The position numbers and the translations under genes are program-made. Under the pieces are notes generated by a model that had not been told where the DNA came from, ran no database searches, and worked only from the letters and a program-made list of their open reading frames with translations. DNA of 64,000 nucleotides, from positions 3,346,501-3,410,500 of the forward strand of contig JABELC010000004.1 of NCBI GenBank assembly GCA_028455995.1, in the 5' to 3' direction. Within the stretch, counting starts at the first letter, position 1. Each line of letters begins with the position of its first letter. Positions 1-13,000 of this stretch are shown piece after piece. This stretch comes from Scleromitrula shiraiana. Its lineage: Eukaryota; Ascomycota; Leotiomycetes; Helotiales; Sclerotiniaceae.

Positions 1-1029
1 CGGCATGCCATAGCCAATAATACTCATATTCCCGTCAAACTTCAGAGATCCTCAGCAGAAAAGTTTTCAACACCTGGTAAACAATTCTTCATATTGGGGC
101 ATCTATATATTCACCTCTTCCACCAGATCCTCGGATTTTGTAGATGCAAAATTCAAAAAGATCAAACTATCCTGCCTGTACAATCTCAGAATGAAAGATT
201 ATCCGAAAGTCTTGACCATAGACTAGAAACATCAGCGAGATACTCGAGTATATCAGGCTCTCAGCCTCGCGCACTACATCTTCATTCAGGCTGAGAGACA
301 TCCACATAATACATCTCATTTCTGATCCCACAACAATCATCCGCCCTCTTCTGAGCCATATAGGACTACAAGTAATAGAAAAATAAACATGCGTACTATC
401 CTCACCAGCAACCTCAATATAAACACGCGAACTAATATTCCTAGTTTCAACAAGCAACCTCCTCGCCGTCACATTCGGTGTGATATCCGCCACTCTAGGA
501 ATCACCGCCATCATTATAACACGTCGTGCGCGTGTTATGATGGCTCAAGGTATTTTGAACATTCTCCTACAGTTGAAATATTCATGCGCAACTTCTAGCT
601 ATTCAGGACTGATTTGAAAAGCAATTGATCTCGAAAACCACCAGATGCAAATTCTTCCTCCTGTAATCATTACCACACATAAACCAGTTGGTGGTTTGTA
701 TAGATTGATGAAGAGGTGTTTTTGTTATGAACTATGTACCTTTTGATGGGATAGATTTGGGAAGATGGGGAGAGGAGAAAATGAAGGAATTGAGATAGCA
801 AATAGAATAGTAATTAGTCTCATTCTCATCAACTTTATATGAACACAAACTTTTATTCCATTTATTTATCATTAATAAAACAGAAAATGCAGCAATATTC
901 TAAACTCCTCAATCTATGCACCAAACCAGCCCTAACTCCAGGTAAATGTCCAAGAACATAACCACATAAGCAAAAAGCAATATAAACAAACACTATCCCG
1001 CCCCAATGAACTACCTATCTATCAAAAGT
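1..1029. other. intergenic region downstream of midasin
   Basis: No confidently recognised gene. It holds one 115-codon minus-strand open frame (167-514, listed separately) and an imperfect inverted repeat at about 507-543. The part next to the midasin stop (about 740-1029) is AT-rich and is presumably its 3' untranslated region. Confidence 0.5.
167..514 (-). CDS. possible small hypothetical protein (115 aa)
   Basis: This is an uninterrupted minus-strand frame starting MMAVIPRVADI and ending EIVQAG before a TAG stop. I do not recognise a family. The middle is mixed in composition (arginines, valines, a TARRLLVETR stretch) rather than low-complexity, and 115 codons is longer than the chance frames seen in the other gene-free parts of this window, which mostly stay below about 85. 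No signal peptide, membrane segment or metal-binding motif is evident. The 5' side carries an inverted repeat that overlaps the start. It could be an exon of a larger gene, a decayed gene, or chance. Confidence 0.3.
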   Translation of the reverse strand: MMAVIPRVADITPNVTARRLLVETRNISSRVYIEVAGEDSTHVYFSITCSPIWLRRGRMIVVGSEMRCIMWMSLSLNEDVVREAESLIYSSISLMFLVYGQDFRIIFHSEIVQAG

Positions 1030-4000
1030 CTACCCACTAGACCCCACCACCTCCCCAAACCACTGTCTCAAAACCCCCGCTAACACCCCCGGCAACTCCC
1101 CCACATCCCCCACAACAACATAGTACCTAAACGGGAACGTATCCAAATACCTCTCAATCTTAACCTCACTCCTGCCTGTCAGCTCATTCTTCACAAACTT
1201 CGCCTCCTTCAAATCCAAGACACTCTCCCCCTTCTTCTTCGTGCGCACATCATCCACAATAACAAACACCATAAGGATTCTTTCTTCCTCCGCCTCTCGC
1301 AATAATCTCCGAATCGGTTCGTGCTCTGAACTACTACATACACCATCTGAGATTACGAGGCCGATTTGCCAGAGATCGGTGGGGGATGAGGAGGCTTTCA
1401 TTCGTGCGTCACGGAATAGACCGATACTATCTCGAACCAACCTCGTGATATCCGTTCTTTCCTGCTCGAATGCAAAGTTTTCAAATACAGCGGGTCCGGA
1501 TTCAGAACTAAACGGTGTGGAAAATTCATGTGCCACTTTAACATTTTCTCCAAATCCCACGACGCAGATTTCTCCAACTTCTAGCATAGCCAGTGATCGC
1601 GAAATCATAACTAAAGTCTCCATGGCCAAACTACCAGATCCAGATTCTCCCATTGATTTGGAATCATCGACTGCGAGCATGATTTGGTAGGAGCGCTTAG
1701 AGGGGATGCTGCGACGCATCCAGATTTTGTCGCGCTTGAATGAGGAGGCTATGTAGGGGATGATTCGCTTAATGTTAAGACGCTTACCGGTGCGGAAGTC
1801 ACCGCGCATTTTGGTGGCGAGCGTGGGAGCAAGGATCAAGCGGAGTTGTTCGGTTAAGGATAGTGACAATGAACGGGTGATAGATTCGTAATGGGTCCAT
1901 TGGGCACGGGCTTCGGCTGCAGAGCGAACAGATACAGTGGTGCTGGGGTCGAGATGTGTATTATCTAGCTTGGTGTCGACTTCTTCCACATCGGATTCAA
2001 GATCCTCGTTAGCTTGGGCGTGAGTATTGTCCATTTCTTCATCCATATTTTTATTTGCTTGATGGACTGAAGCACCCGCTCGTCCTTCATATGCATTGGA
2101 AGTCTCTTCTGGTTCTGGAGCGTCCTCTTCGAGATCCATCACATTGTCTTTATCGATAGGTTCATTCTCAACTTCATCAGGTTGGAAAGTCTCGGGCATA
2201 TCTTGAGTTTCTGTATCAACAGCCATCGATTCATCAAGAGCATGAGCTTGTTCTTCGGTAGCAGTTCCCAATGCTTGAGTATCAGCTTCGGCATCTTCAT
2301 CTTGGAGATGCTGGAATTCATTGCTTTCGGCGCTCATATCCACATTTTGATCTTGATCTTGATTCTGCTCCTTTTGCTCCGTAGGCTCTCTAATTTGAGA
2401 TTGTTGGCGATGCCATTTCTCGAGCGCATCACCAAGTTTCTTGAACGGTTGAGCTTCAGCGCTATCTTGAGTCTCATCTTGGGCATCTTGTGGGGCATCG
2501 CCAGCTGCTTGTCGGCCCTTTTCTCCGTCTTCTGCAGCAGCCTGCTTATTCTCAGATGAATCGCCACCTTTACCACCATCTTCTCGTTGAGCCTTAGAGT
2601 TAGAATCAGCGTTCTTGTCCGCTTCATTTTCATCCTGATCTTCGCCAACACCTTGAACATCGCTCGGAACCGCGTTGTCCACATCGGCGTTTGCTTCATC
2701 GTTTCGATCACGAAGTAAGCCTTCTTGATCCTCAGGTTGTTGCTCTTCCGCTTCTTCCTCGGCCTTCTCACCAGCTTCCTCAGTCTTCTCTCCTTCTTGA
2801 TTATCTTCCTCATCCAGATCAACAACATCCATATCGTCGCCCATTTCTTGATCTTCCTGGCCATCGGCATTCTCGGCATCAGGTTCATCTTTTCCATCAT
2901 TGGCAACTTCATCTGTATCCTTCCCTTCGTCTTCCATATCCGGCAAATCATCCATACCATCATCGCTACCCTCACCCTCACTTCCTTCTTGCTCTTCTCC
3001 ATCTAATTGCATATCTTCCGGTAAATCTAAAGCCTCCCCTTCATCTGCATGAGGATCATGTTTCTCCACCTCATCCTGCTGCTTAACCTCCTCACTTTGC
3101 TCAGCCCCAGCCATCTCCTCCTCTTCTTCCTCACCCTCCTCTCCCTCCCCAGCTTCCTTATCATTCTCCTGAGCAGCCACTTGCTCATCCTTACTAGCTT
3201 TCCCCTTAGAATCATCACCTTCCTGATCCTTCTCGGCTTGCTCATTATCACCATCCCACATCTTCTCATCCACAGCCGTAGGATCCAAATCATCTACATC
3301 ACCAGCCTCCTCATCCATCTCATTTTCCTCATTATCTTCATCACCAGAACCTTCTTCATCATCGCCCTTCTCCTCAGCCTCTCCCATTTCGCCTTCCATT
3401 TCTCCATCAGCCATATCAACCGCATCCTGCTCATCCTCAATATCACCCTTTTCTTCTTTGTTGGGCTCTTGAGCTAACTCATCAAGATCCTCATCTTCTT
3501 GAATATCTTTACTAATATCCTCAGCCCCCTCCCCATCACCAAGTCCAGTACCACCTTCAAGTTTCTCGGTCTTTCCATCTTGTGGATCTCCCTTCTCTGA
3601 CGGTGTACAGAATCCTTGAGATGCGATTTGAGTAAATGTCTTGGCCAGAATATACGAAGTCTTGCAAATAGTTCGATGTAATCTCGAGTATCGAGTTATG
3701 CTTTCTTCCAAAATATTGTAGTATTGCTGAATAATCGGAAGTGCAACAGCGAAGATAGCAGCAGCAGTCTTACTTGTCTGAACATCTTCCAAGTCAAGAT
3801 GTCGAAGAATGTCGAATGATTCTGTGAGCTGTTCCGTAATATTGTCGCAATGCAGAGACTTGATACTAGTCGCAAACAAAGTATCACTCTTAACCAGCCA
3901 CCCCGGATCTTCAGTCGAACTAGGTAACTCGCTAACGGATTTATGATATTTCTCAATTGCAGCTAAGATCGAGTTGCACACCGTAGATAACTTCTGATCG

Positions 4001-7000
4001 AGATCCACAATGCTAGTTTCCATAGAAACATCCGTAGTAAACGAAGAACTAATCTTAGCCCATGGTAGAATTTGACTGAGAATGAAATCGAGATCTTGAC
4101 GGTGCTCGCCGAGATTCGATAGTTCAATTGATAATTGCTCAGTAGCATCAGTAACGGCTCGCTCGAGCTCTTTACGTTCAGATGAGATGATGTTGGATGG
4201 TAAATCTAATAAAGCGTTCCAGCGCGTGGAAAGATCAACAAAGATATTTCTCCATGAGGATAGACTATCGAAAATGACTTTGCCATCACAATTTCCGAGT
4301 TTTGCGTGTAGTTTGATCAGATGCAGGCCTGTATCTAGGATATTTGGTAACCACTGAAGAACTCTCTGATGATTAGAAATCGTGGCAGTAGTCTTGATAT
4401 CATAGAGTCCAGGTGCCCAAAGTCCCTTCGCCATTTTGACGGAACTTTCCAATTGAGTCATGTTTGTGATCGCACCAGAGAGAATGTTACGTTGACTCAG
4501 GAGAACTTGCAAAAGACCTTCAAGGAAGCCAGAACTTCGAGCTACTTCGGCTCCACTCAGGTCGTCGGAATGTTGTCTTGATGCCTCTCTAGTTCTTGGC
4601 GCAAGCTCTACCGCTTTGTGGAAATAGTATTCGAGATCCTGTGAGTGGCTCGAAGAAAGATACTCCGTGTTTGCCAGGATAATAGATAGTGAGTCTTGTT
4701 TCGACAACGCATTGACGCCCAAATTGTATTTAATACCCATTTGACGAAGATCCTTCAAGGTGTCTGCGAATAGCTTACGCTTTCTAGATTTGAGGTGTTT
4801 GACCTCGTCCTTATTGTCCTCGGTAAGAATTGACGGAGTAGCTTTTTGCAATTCTGTTGTCGAAGTAATGATATTTTCAAGGAACGATTCAAGATACTCC
4901 GATCCCCCAACAGCGGCGGTAGGTAATTGACCCTTATCAGCCATCATACTAACAGTTTGGGAAACATTAACAAATCTCTTCGGTTTCTGTGTCCAGCTCG
5001 GAACAGTGGAGGCACACAACGCCAGAGCAGATTGATCTACTGTCGGGAACTGAGCAGGCGAATCATATGATTTCTCTTCAGATTGAGCGGTAACCTCATC
5101 AGGGAGACCTTGTTTAATGATCGATTCCATAGGTTGACCAAGAAGTGCGCGGTATTTTCGGATGATCTTGAAAAGCTTGTGATGAGATCTCTTGGCACTG
5201 TCGCGTAAAGCTACAATATTGGTATCTTTCCAACTTGCAAGGAGCAACACATCTCGCATGGCTTTCTCCAATGACACACGACCCTTCTTGAGACTTTCAT
5301 GAACAGTCTTTTCGTAGCGTGAATAAAGAGCGATGAAATTGGCCAATGCGCCACGAATGATAGACAAATATGGATAATCCAAAACCAAGAGTTGCAAATG
5401 TTTCTCCAACTGCTTGAGTAACTGCAGTCGCTGCACATATTGACCCGTAATAGCCGACGAAAAGTACATTTCTAGATCCTTCAAAAGTTTCTGCGCATAC
5501 GATTTAAGCTCATCAGGAGATTCACACATCGAAAGCGGCGCAGCAACAATAACCTGATAAGCGACGAACCACCAGGATCTCGCATCGTCATCACACTTGC
5601 TATTTTCCATATCGAAGAGTTTCGACCAAGTGGTCAACTCGAGACGACGCCAATTTACTATCGTGGCGGTAAGGTTGTCGTAGAGTGCGAGCGCGGAATT
5701 GACGCGGCTTGCCCAGCCGCCAAATTGCCATTCGTGCATGAAACCGTGGACTTTCTCTACTTTGGTGATGATCTTTGCAAGAGGCTCGGTATGGCGGAAT
5801 TGCAGAAGTTCTTTGCAGGAGACTATGACATCTTCGAGTGGTTGCATGTGGCCAATTTCATCTACGGCCTGGAGCTCTCGGAATCTTGCTTGGATTTGAT
5901 GGATCAAACTAACCAATTTTCTACTTTCAGGAAGGTTGGCATCGGTGTAGAAATTATAGTTCTCAGGGACGGTTGCGCTTGGACTCAAAGAGTCGATCTG
6001 ATCGTTCAATAACAAGAGAGAACCAGGCAGGAGAGCCTTGTTCATTTTCTGCTCCCCAGAACTAACATTGTCATCATTTAGTTTACCAATTTGTGTCGAA
6101 ATTTGTCTAATGAGAGATATCATGCTATCTGATGGTGTGATTCCTCCCAAGAATATGTCGCTATGTACTCGAGCGAGACTGACGGCTGTATCCCTCACAT
6201 TGCTATTTGGTGAAGACGCATTGCTCGATGTGTTTTGAGTCTCCTCGTCGAATGATGGGAAAAGCTCATTGAACTGCTCTTGATCAAATTCATCTTCATC
6301 CTCAGCACTTCCCCTAAATCGGTATAGTCCAGATTTAGACTCAGCCTCAAGACGGTCAGATTCGAGTTTCTGCGTCCACTGATCGTAACACGAGTGGAAG
6401 GATGTGAAGAGAGATTCCCTGGTTTCCGAATCAAAGGTCTCTAGCTTCTGGATTGAGGCAGTAGTCGATATAAGTCTCAAATATTCCATAGGCTGACCTT
6501 TAACGAGTTCTTCGTCAATTGGAATTGGTCCACCTCCCAAGAATGGAGTAACTCTGCTAAGAGCCGAAGTGGTCATGTCCTTAGCTGATGGAGCTTTAGA
6601 AACCAAGGTAGCCATGTGCAATCCAACCTGGAGACAGCGAAGCATACTAACAACAGGCGTCGTCAAATCCCGATAAGCCTGGAACCGTTCCGAGAGACGT
6701 CGAATAATTTGAAGCAAGTTACTTTGAATCAACTTCACCTCTTGTAAGATCCCTTCATCACCACTTATAAAGTACTCATGTATCTTCGATGGAATGGAAG
6801 GCGATGAAAGAACGACCTTCAAGAGATTCTTAAATTCACCTTGAAGCTGATCCAATTCCGACACTTCCGGACGATAAATCTGCTGTAATGCCTTTGGAGC
6901 TTCACCAACTTCTACGATATCTGCCTCGACCATTTGGCATCGAAGATTAGATTCTTGGCCAGAGAAAACAAGTTCAAATTGTTGAAGTGCATCGAGTTTA

Positions 7001-10000
7001 TCCTGTAGATCTCGTATAACCTCATCGTGACGTTGTCGTTCGAGTCGCTGTCTCTTATCTGGATCGAATGCCCGATCTGGAACATAGAGCGCAATACAGC
7101 CAACGGCAAAATGGACCCATGCAAGCGCAGAATATTGCATGGTGGCACTAGGTTGAGATTTTGCTGTTTCAATGGCGAAAGATGCATTTACAATGTCGTT
7201 GTTGATATCCCCATCCTTATCGGCAAGGCTAATTGCAGAAGAAGCTGATTTGTAGAAGTTTCCTAATATAATAACTGGGAAATTAATCTGCGACGAGAAA
7301 GCCTCCGTAAGGTTTTGATAAGTAGTCAAGTGTTCATCGCCATGCAACTCAACAATCCTGACAATAAGGCCCGACAATACTTGACTAAGATGTCTGAATT
7401 GATCTCCGCACAAATTACCACTGGACTTCGCAAGTTTATCACCCATAATAGGCAATTCAGATTCGAGCAATCTCAAAGACTTGAGATCAACTTCCCCAAC
7501 AGCATTGATCTGATGCAAAAGATCAGCAGAAAAGCCATCCGTAATAGTCTGAAGTCCCCGATCTGAGCCCCACAGACAATCAACATCCTGCAGCAACCAC
7601 GAAGTTGAACTAGCTATGCTCAACCTCATCTGAGAAGTAGTGGGATGATTAGCCAAAACTACCGTTTGAATATCCGCGGCCTCGCTAGCTTGTTGATTGG
7701 ATCTCATGGCGCCCAATACTTCAAATTGCCTTAATGCCTCAAATTGGTTGTGGAAAAATGGCTTGATGCTTTGTTCTTCTTTTGCGATACTGTTTTCGAG
7801 GGTATCGAGTTCGGATTTTAGGGTTTGAACGAGACTTAGTCCGTCAACGTCGGAAGAAAGAACTAGATGGTATGCTTTGACGAGAGAAGTCATGACGCCA
7901 CCAAGATCCGCAACTGAAATGGTAGCATTCCATCTCAAAGCATCGAATCGCGAAGCTAGATTCTCCATCTCCTCTGTAACTTGCATGACTTCCTTATTAG
8001 CCACAACAAGCGGTCGGAATTGTTTCCAAAGAAGCTCCATACTAAGCCCCGTTGTCAATTTGAAACCAGAAGCAAAATGCGTCTGTAAGCTAGAGCCAAA
8101 ATCCTTGAGAACAGAATCTTGATCATCACTCCAAGGACTCTGAGAGCTGAGTTTTGCTAGGATTGCGTTTCCGATTGTTAAATGCGCTTGGAAGGTTGCT
8201 TCCTCGAACTTGGATGCGGTTACTAGATCAAAGGTATTCCACCAGTATCGGATGAGAAGAGTAATGACTTGTTTTCGGAACTAATAACGAGTCAATTGTG
8301 GACATATTAAACAAATCTTTACGTGTACTTACTTTCCAATGTTCGTTCTGCATAACAAAAGCATTCAAGTAAGAATCCAACGATTTCAGAGTCTGCAGCA
8401 AGAATTCGGATACTCTGATGGTGGAATCTTTAGCAACAGATGCGACGCGATCACTAACCATCGAGCGCTGAAGCCGCGACATCTGCGACGGTTTAAGGCT
8501 ATGAACAGTAGCCTCCTGTCGGTGATGAGCATTCAGCGCCGCGGAAATCTGAAGCTTAAACTCAAGACAAGCTGCAAGCCAATAAACCTGATCTGTATCG
8601 GAGGAATACTGCAATAAGGGCACCAAAGGCGTGTTTTGGAGAGGATGGATAATCTACATATTTTATTTGTGCTATCAGTACATGGTATAACTATGGAAGG
8701 GACGGCACGGTCACTAACCTGTGCGTCACTGAAGCCTGCTGGTAACAGGGTCTTCTTCGCAACTTTTTCTAATATCTCCCCCACTGCTTGTCTGAACAGT
8801 CGATGGTCTTCGGCTTGATATATTTGTATGTATTGCTCGGACGTTGCCGAAAATTGTGTAGCACATTCCCCATATTGTTCTCCATTTATATTGATTGCTT
8901 CGGTATATCTAGTCAACATAGACAAATCGGACCAAGCCAAATTATCCAAGGCAATACCATCAATGATATTTCCTTGATAAGAAGTCGAACTCTTAAAATC
9001 CAAAACCTTTGATACTTGACGATATCTCGCAAGGGATGCTTCTAGACGAACGTTATGAATATTAGCAGTGTTATCAATTTCATATTCCGGCGCCAAAGGT
9101 TCAAGGAATATCTCAACAGCACGATTTCTCATAGCACGAGATAACTCTCCAAAACGAGGATCCATAGTCAAAAAGATTCTGAAATCAGGATGCGGCCTGA
9201 CGATCTTCGGTTCTCCATCGGGTCCACAATGTTCATTGATGCTCAGGAACCCGTTAGGTTCAAGAAGCGAATTCAATCTGTCGAGTACAGATGCACTGCA
9301 GAGATTAGCATTGTCGAGGATTAGCCATTGTCCTTGCTCTAGTGCTTTTATTAGGACGCCATCTACCCATTCGAATCTAGCGTTTTCGAGGGCCATTGGG
9401 CGATTAGCAAAGGCTTCGCAATTTGCTGCTAAATTACCAAAATCCGATACGGAGCTGGCTTTCTCAAGAGATCGCAGGTGTCCGGCAATTCTTGAGAAAA
9501 AAGTCGATGTGATCGGATTATCTGCTCTTAACAACTCAAGCAATACAATCGCATCATTAGGAACCTGTTCAGGTAAAGCATCCAGAACACGAGTCTCCAA
9601 GAACACAACAAGTTCCTGCAAAAACGCACTAGCAGCTCGTTGAGGATCAACCTGTTCGAAGCCACCTACAAGATCCATCGTGTCAATATCCGCATTCAGG
9701 GGGAAAATGGTAAGAGATTTGCCGCTAACAGCCGCGATATGTTGAAGAGCCGTTGATTTGCCACAGCCAGATGATCCAACCAATATACAAGGAAGATTTT
9801 GCTGAATACACATCATGATTGATTCGAGCTCCGGGAGACGGTTAATAGGGTCGACGGTAGGGAATGATAAGCGCTGCATCAGCCTATCTCTTTCGAGGTA
9901 TGCTATTCCTACCTGGTAGGCGGTGGAGCTCATATTGTGGAAGAAATGACGGAAAGGGACATCGACGCCAAAAATGCTTGTGAAAACGAGATCGAGTTCA

Positions 10001-13000
10001 TGACGATCCTTCGCGGTTCTAAAACGTTGTCGGAAGATCAAATTCAAGAAATCAGCTGGACCTCTGTTGGTAAGGAAAGGTGCCTTTGAAGTCAGTAAAT
10101 GCAGCCATCGAAGAATATCACGCAAATTGAACTCCCAAGGACCACCCTGCGAGCCAAATTTCCGTCTGTGTACAATTTCATCCTCAAGTCTCGTTACAAA
10201 CCCGATTATAGTTGTGATTAGTTCGTCCCCCATAGTAGGGAAATTGTGTTGACAGATGAGTTTCAAGTCATCAATCCTAAACACGTCAGCATAAACAACA
10301 GTAAAACGATTAACAAAAGAGCTGGGAAGGCCCTTTCTCCCGCCACCTTGATGATGAGGATTTTGGGCAGCGAAGACGGAAAAATTAGGGTGTCGTTTAA
10401 ATGTCTGGTCCAATTCCGAGATATAAACTTCTCCACGATGATCAAGACATGCGTTCAAACCTTCGAGTACCGATTGGGAAGCCAGGTTCATTTCGTCGAG
10501 TAGCACCCACTCTCCTCGCTGCATGGCTTGAAGAAATGGGGCATCGCGCCATGCGAAGTGCCCGGCTTCAGCACCCTCGACAGGTACATCGGAACCAAAT
10601 AGATCCATTAGATCTGTTTGCTCGGAAAGATTGATACGTGTCAATGGTCTGTTACATGCTCGTGCAAGTGCCGCAATCAGCGTAGTTTTCCCAACACCGG
10701 GACTGCCTTCGATAAGAATTGGTTTCTGGACTTGCAAAGCACGAAGAACTCTCATGCCGTTTGATTTGGTGGTAGGAGCATCGAATGCAAAACCAGGGTC
10801 ACTGTCAGATCCAGCTTGTTTTGGAATACTGAAGCCACCAATGCTGAGCTGCGACGCTTCGTTGGTGATTTGTATTGGATTGTAGTATATAGCATTGGCA
10901 TCATGACCCAGCAAATTTCCTAGTTGCTGCAGACATTTTGCGCGCTCCTCGTAAATGGTTTCTGGATTGAGTGCTAATAAAGCAGCAGGATTAGCACCTA
11001 AAGTATCGATGAAGACCATAGCTGCACCGTGAACAACAGCATAATATGGATTATCTGTAACGCATCTATTCATGAATTTAATCCACGCCAAAATATCACG
11101 AACAGATATTGATGTTGCGGAAGTGGAACGATATGTCTCACCAAACCACTCCGCGAATTTAACCATAGGTTCAGAAAATCGTTGGAGATCAGTGTTCAGC
11201 TTAGCTTCCACAATATGAATAACATCTTCGTGATCTGACAAAGCTGGGACCCAAATTTCGGTAAAACGATTTCGAAGGGCGGGAGAAAGCTCTCTTTTTC
11301 CATAATCACCACCAGGATTCATTGTCGCGAAAAACTGGAATCCATCGGCAGCTTTCACGAATGAATTCTCAATACCCTTTTCAGCAAGCAAAATTGTTCG
11401 ATGAGACTCCAATACGGAATTGAGTCTTTCCAACACCGAGTCATCAGCAAGCGATATCTCATCGAGCAAGAAGAATTGTCCCTCTTTCAAAGCTTGAACA
11501 AGACTACCGTCTGACCACTCAAATAGTGCTTTTGCTTTGATTTGATTGGTCTCGATGCGTGATCGTAATTCCACGGGTATTTGAGCCAGACTTTCGTCAG
11601 ACAATGATTGAAATAATGGTAACAGTGCATCCAGATTATCGACCCCAGATTCATTCTCACCAAGAGCATTCAACACCTGCAAAAGATCCTGCCTGAGTAA
11701 CTCTAGAACAGCAGCCCGATTACGAACCGGTCTCTGTGCACCGATCAAATCACCAGTCTCAGTGTTCTGATGAGCATTCACAACATGCAATTCCTTTCCA
11801 AAAGCTTCAGCCAGCATCTGACACACTGTAGTCTTGCCACAGCCTGTCTCACCAACCAGGAGTACTGGTTCATTATTGCGAAGAGCATGAGCGACCAAGA
11901 CATAAAGTCTGCGCATAGCCTGAGTCCACACCACACCTTGAGAATTCACAGTAGCATTGTAAGCCTTGATTTCAGGAAGATTGCTGCTGTACAGATCCTC
12001 GGTATCAATTTTCACCTTCATGATTCTCTCAATGATTTCTTTAACCGCAATTCTCTCTTCGACATTGCGCACACGTTCAGCGAGGAGCATGTATCCGTTC
12101 GCAGCAAGCTGTTCTCTATTATCGGCATCTCTAAGCGCCCAACGGAACAAATCACGCAGAGTGGCAAAACTATCCTTCTGCTCAAAAAGACGAGTTGACT
12201 GTCTAAGTCGAGAAAGTTCTTTATAAACTGCAACAATCCTGCGACAATCCGATGGCGCAACCTTCTGACTTCGCTGTTCTAGAATAAAATCAAGCTCATC
12301 TTCGGGGATATCATCGAAATGTAATTCCAGGAAACGATTTCGAAACGCTCTAGACAATGTTTTTCGTCCACCATAAAGACCCGGCGGATTCTGAGTTGCG
12401 AAAAGCATGAAATTGTCATGTGGTCGAACGATCTCTTGTGTCTCGGGAATAAGAAGTTCACGGTTGTCATCGAGGAGACGATTGAGTGCTTCCAAAACAT
12501 CAGTCGGTGCTAAATTCAATTCGTCGAGAACAATCCAATGTCCTTGACGAAGAGCTTGCACAAGCAACCCTTCTTGAAAGCGTAATTTTCCATTGGCGTC
12601 AGAAACATACGTGCCCAAGTACTCTTGTAAATCGGTATGCTCGTGATTGTTAATTCGAACAAATTTGTTACCACTGAACTTGGCAAGATATTCAATCATA
12701 CTTGTTTTTCCAGAGGAAGTTGGTCCTTGGATCAGAACTGGAAAACGTCTGGTGGATGTGGCACGGACTAAGTTGAGCATGTTACGTTCGACGAACGGAG
12801 TGATGATGTAGTGGGGTTGTTCTTGGGGGGTCTCGTAACCCTGTAACATCCAGTACTGCCTATCTCTCTTTTTATTCATGAACCGAACGTATTGTTTTCC
12901 ATCCTCAGGATGTCTTGGTGTCTGCGCTAGTAATGCGTGAGGGTTGCCGTGGTTATCTAATAGATGATGTTCAATCAACGGCATGAGCATCTTCTCCGAT

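Noticed and set aside
2139..3477. Several overlapping frames of 60-220 codons on both strands
   Set aside because: They are shadows of the acidic repeat-like region of midasin; their translations are low-complexity Met/Arg/Leu or Leu/Ile strings and follow from GAA/GAT codon bias.
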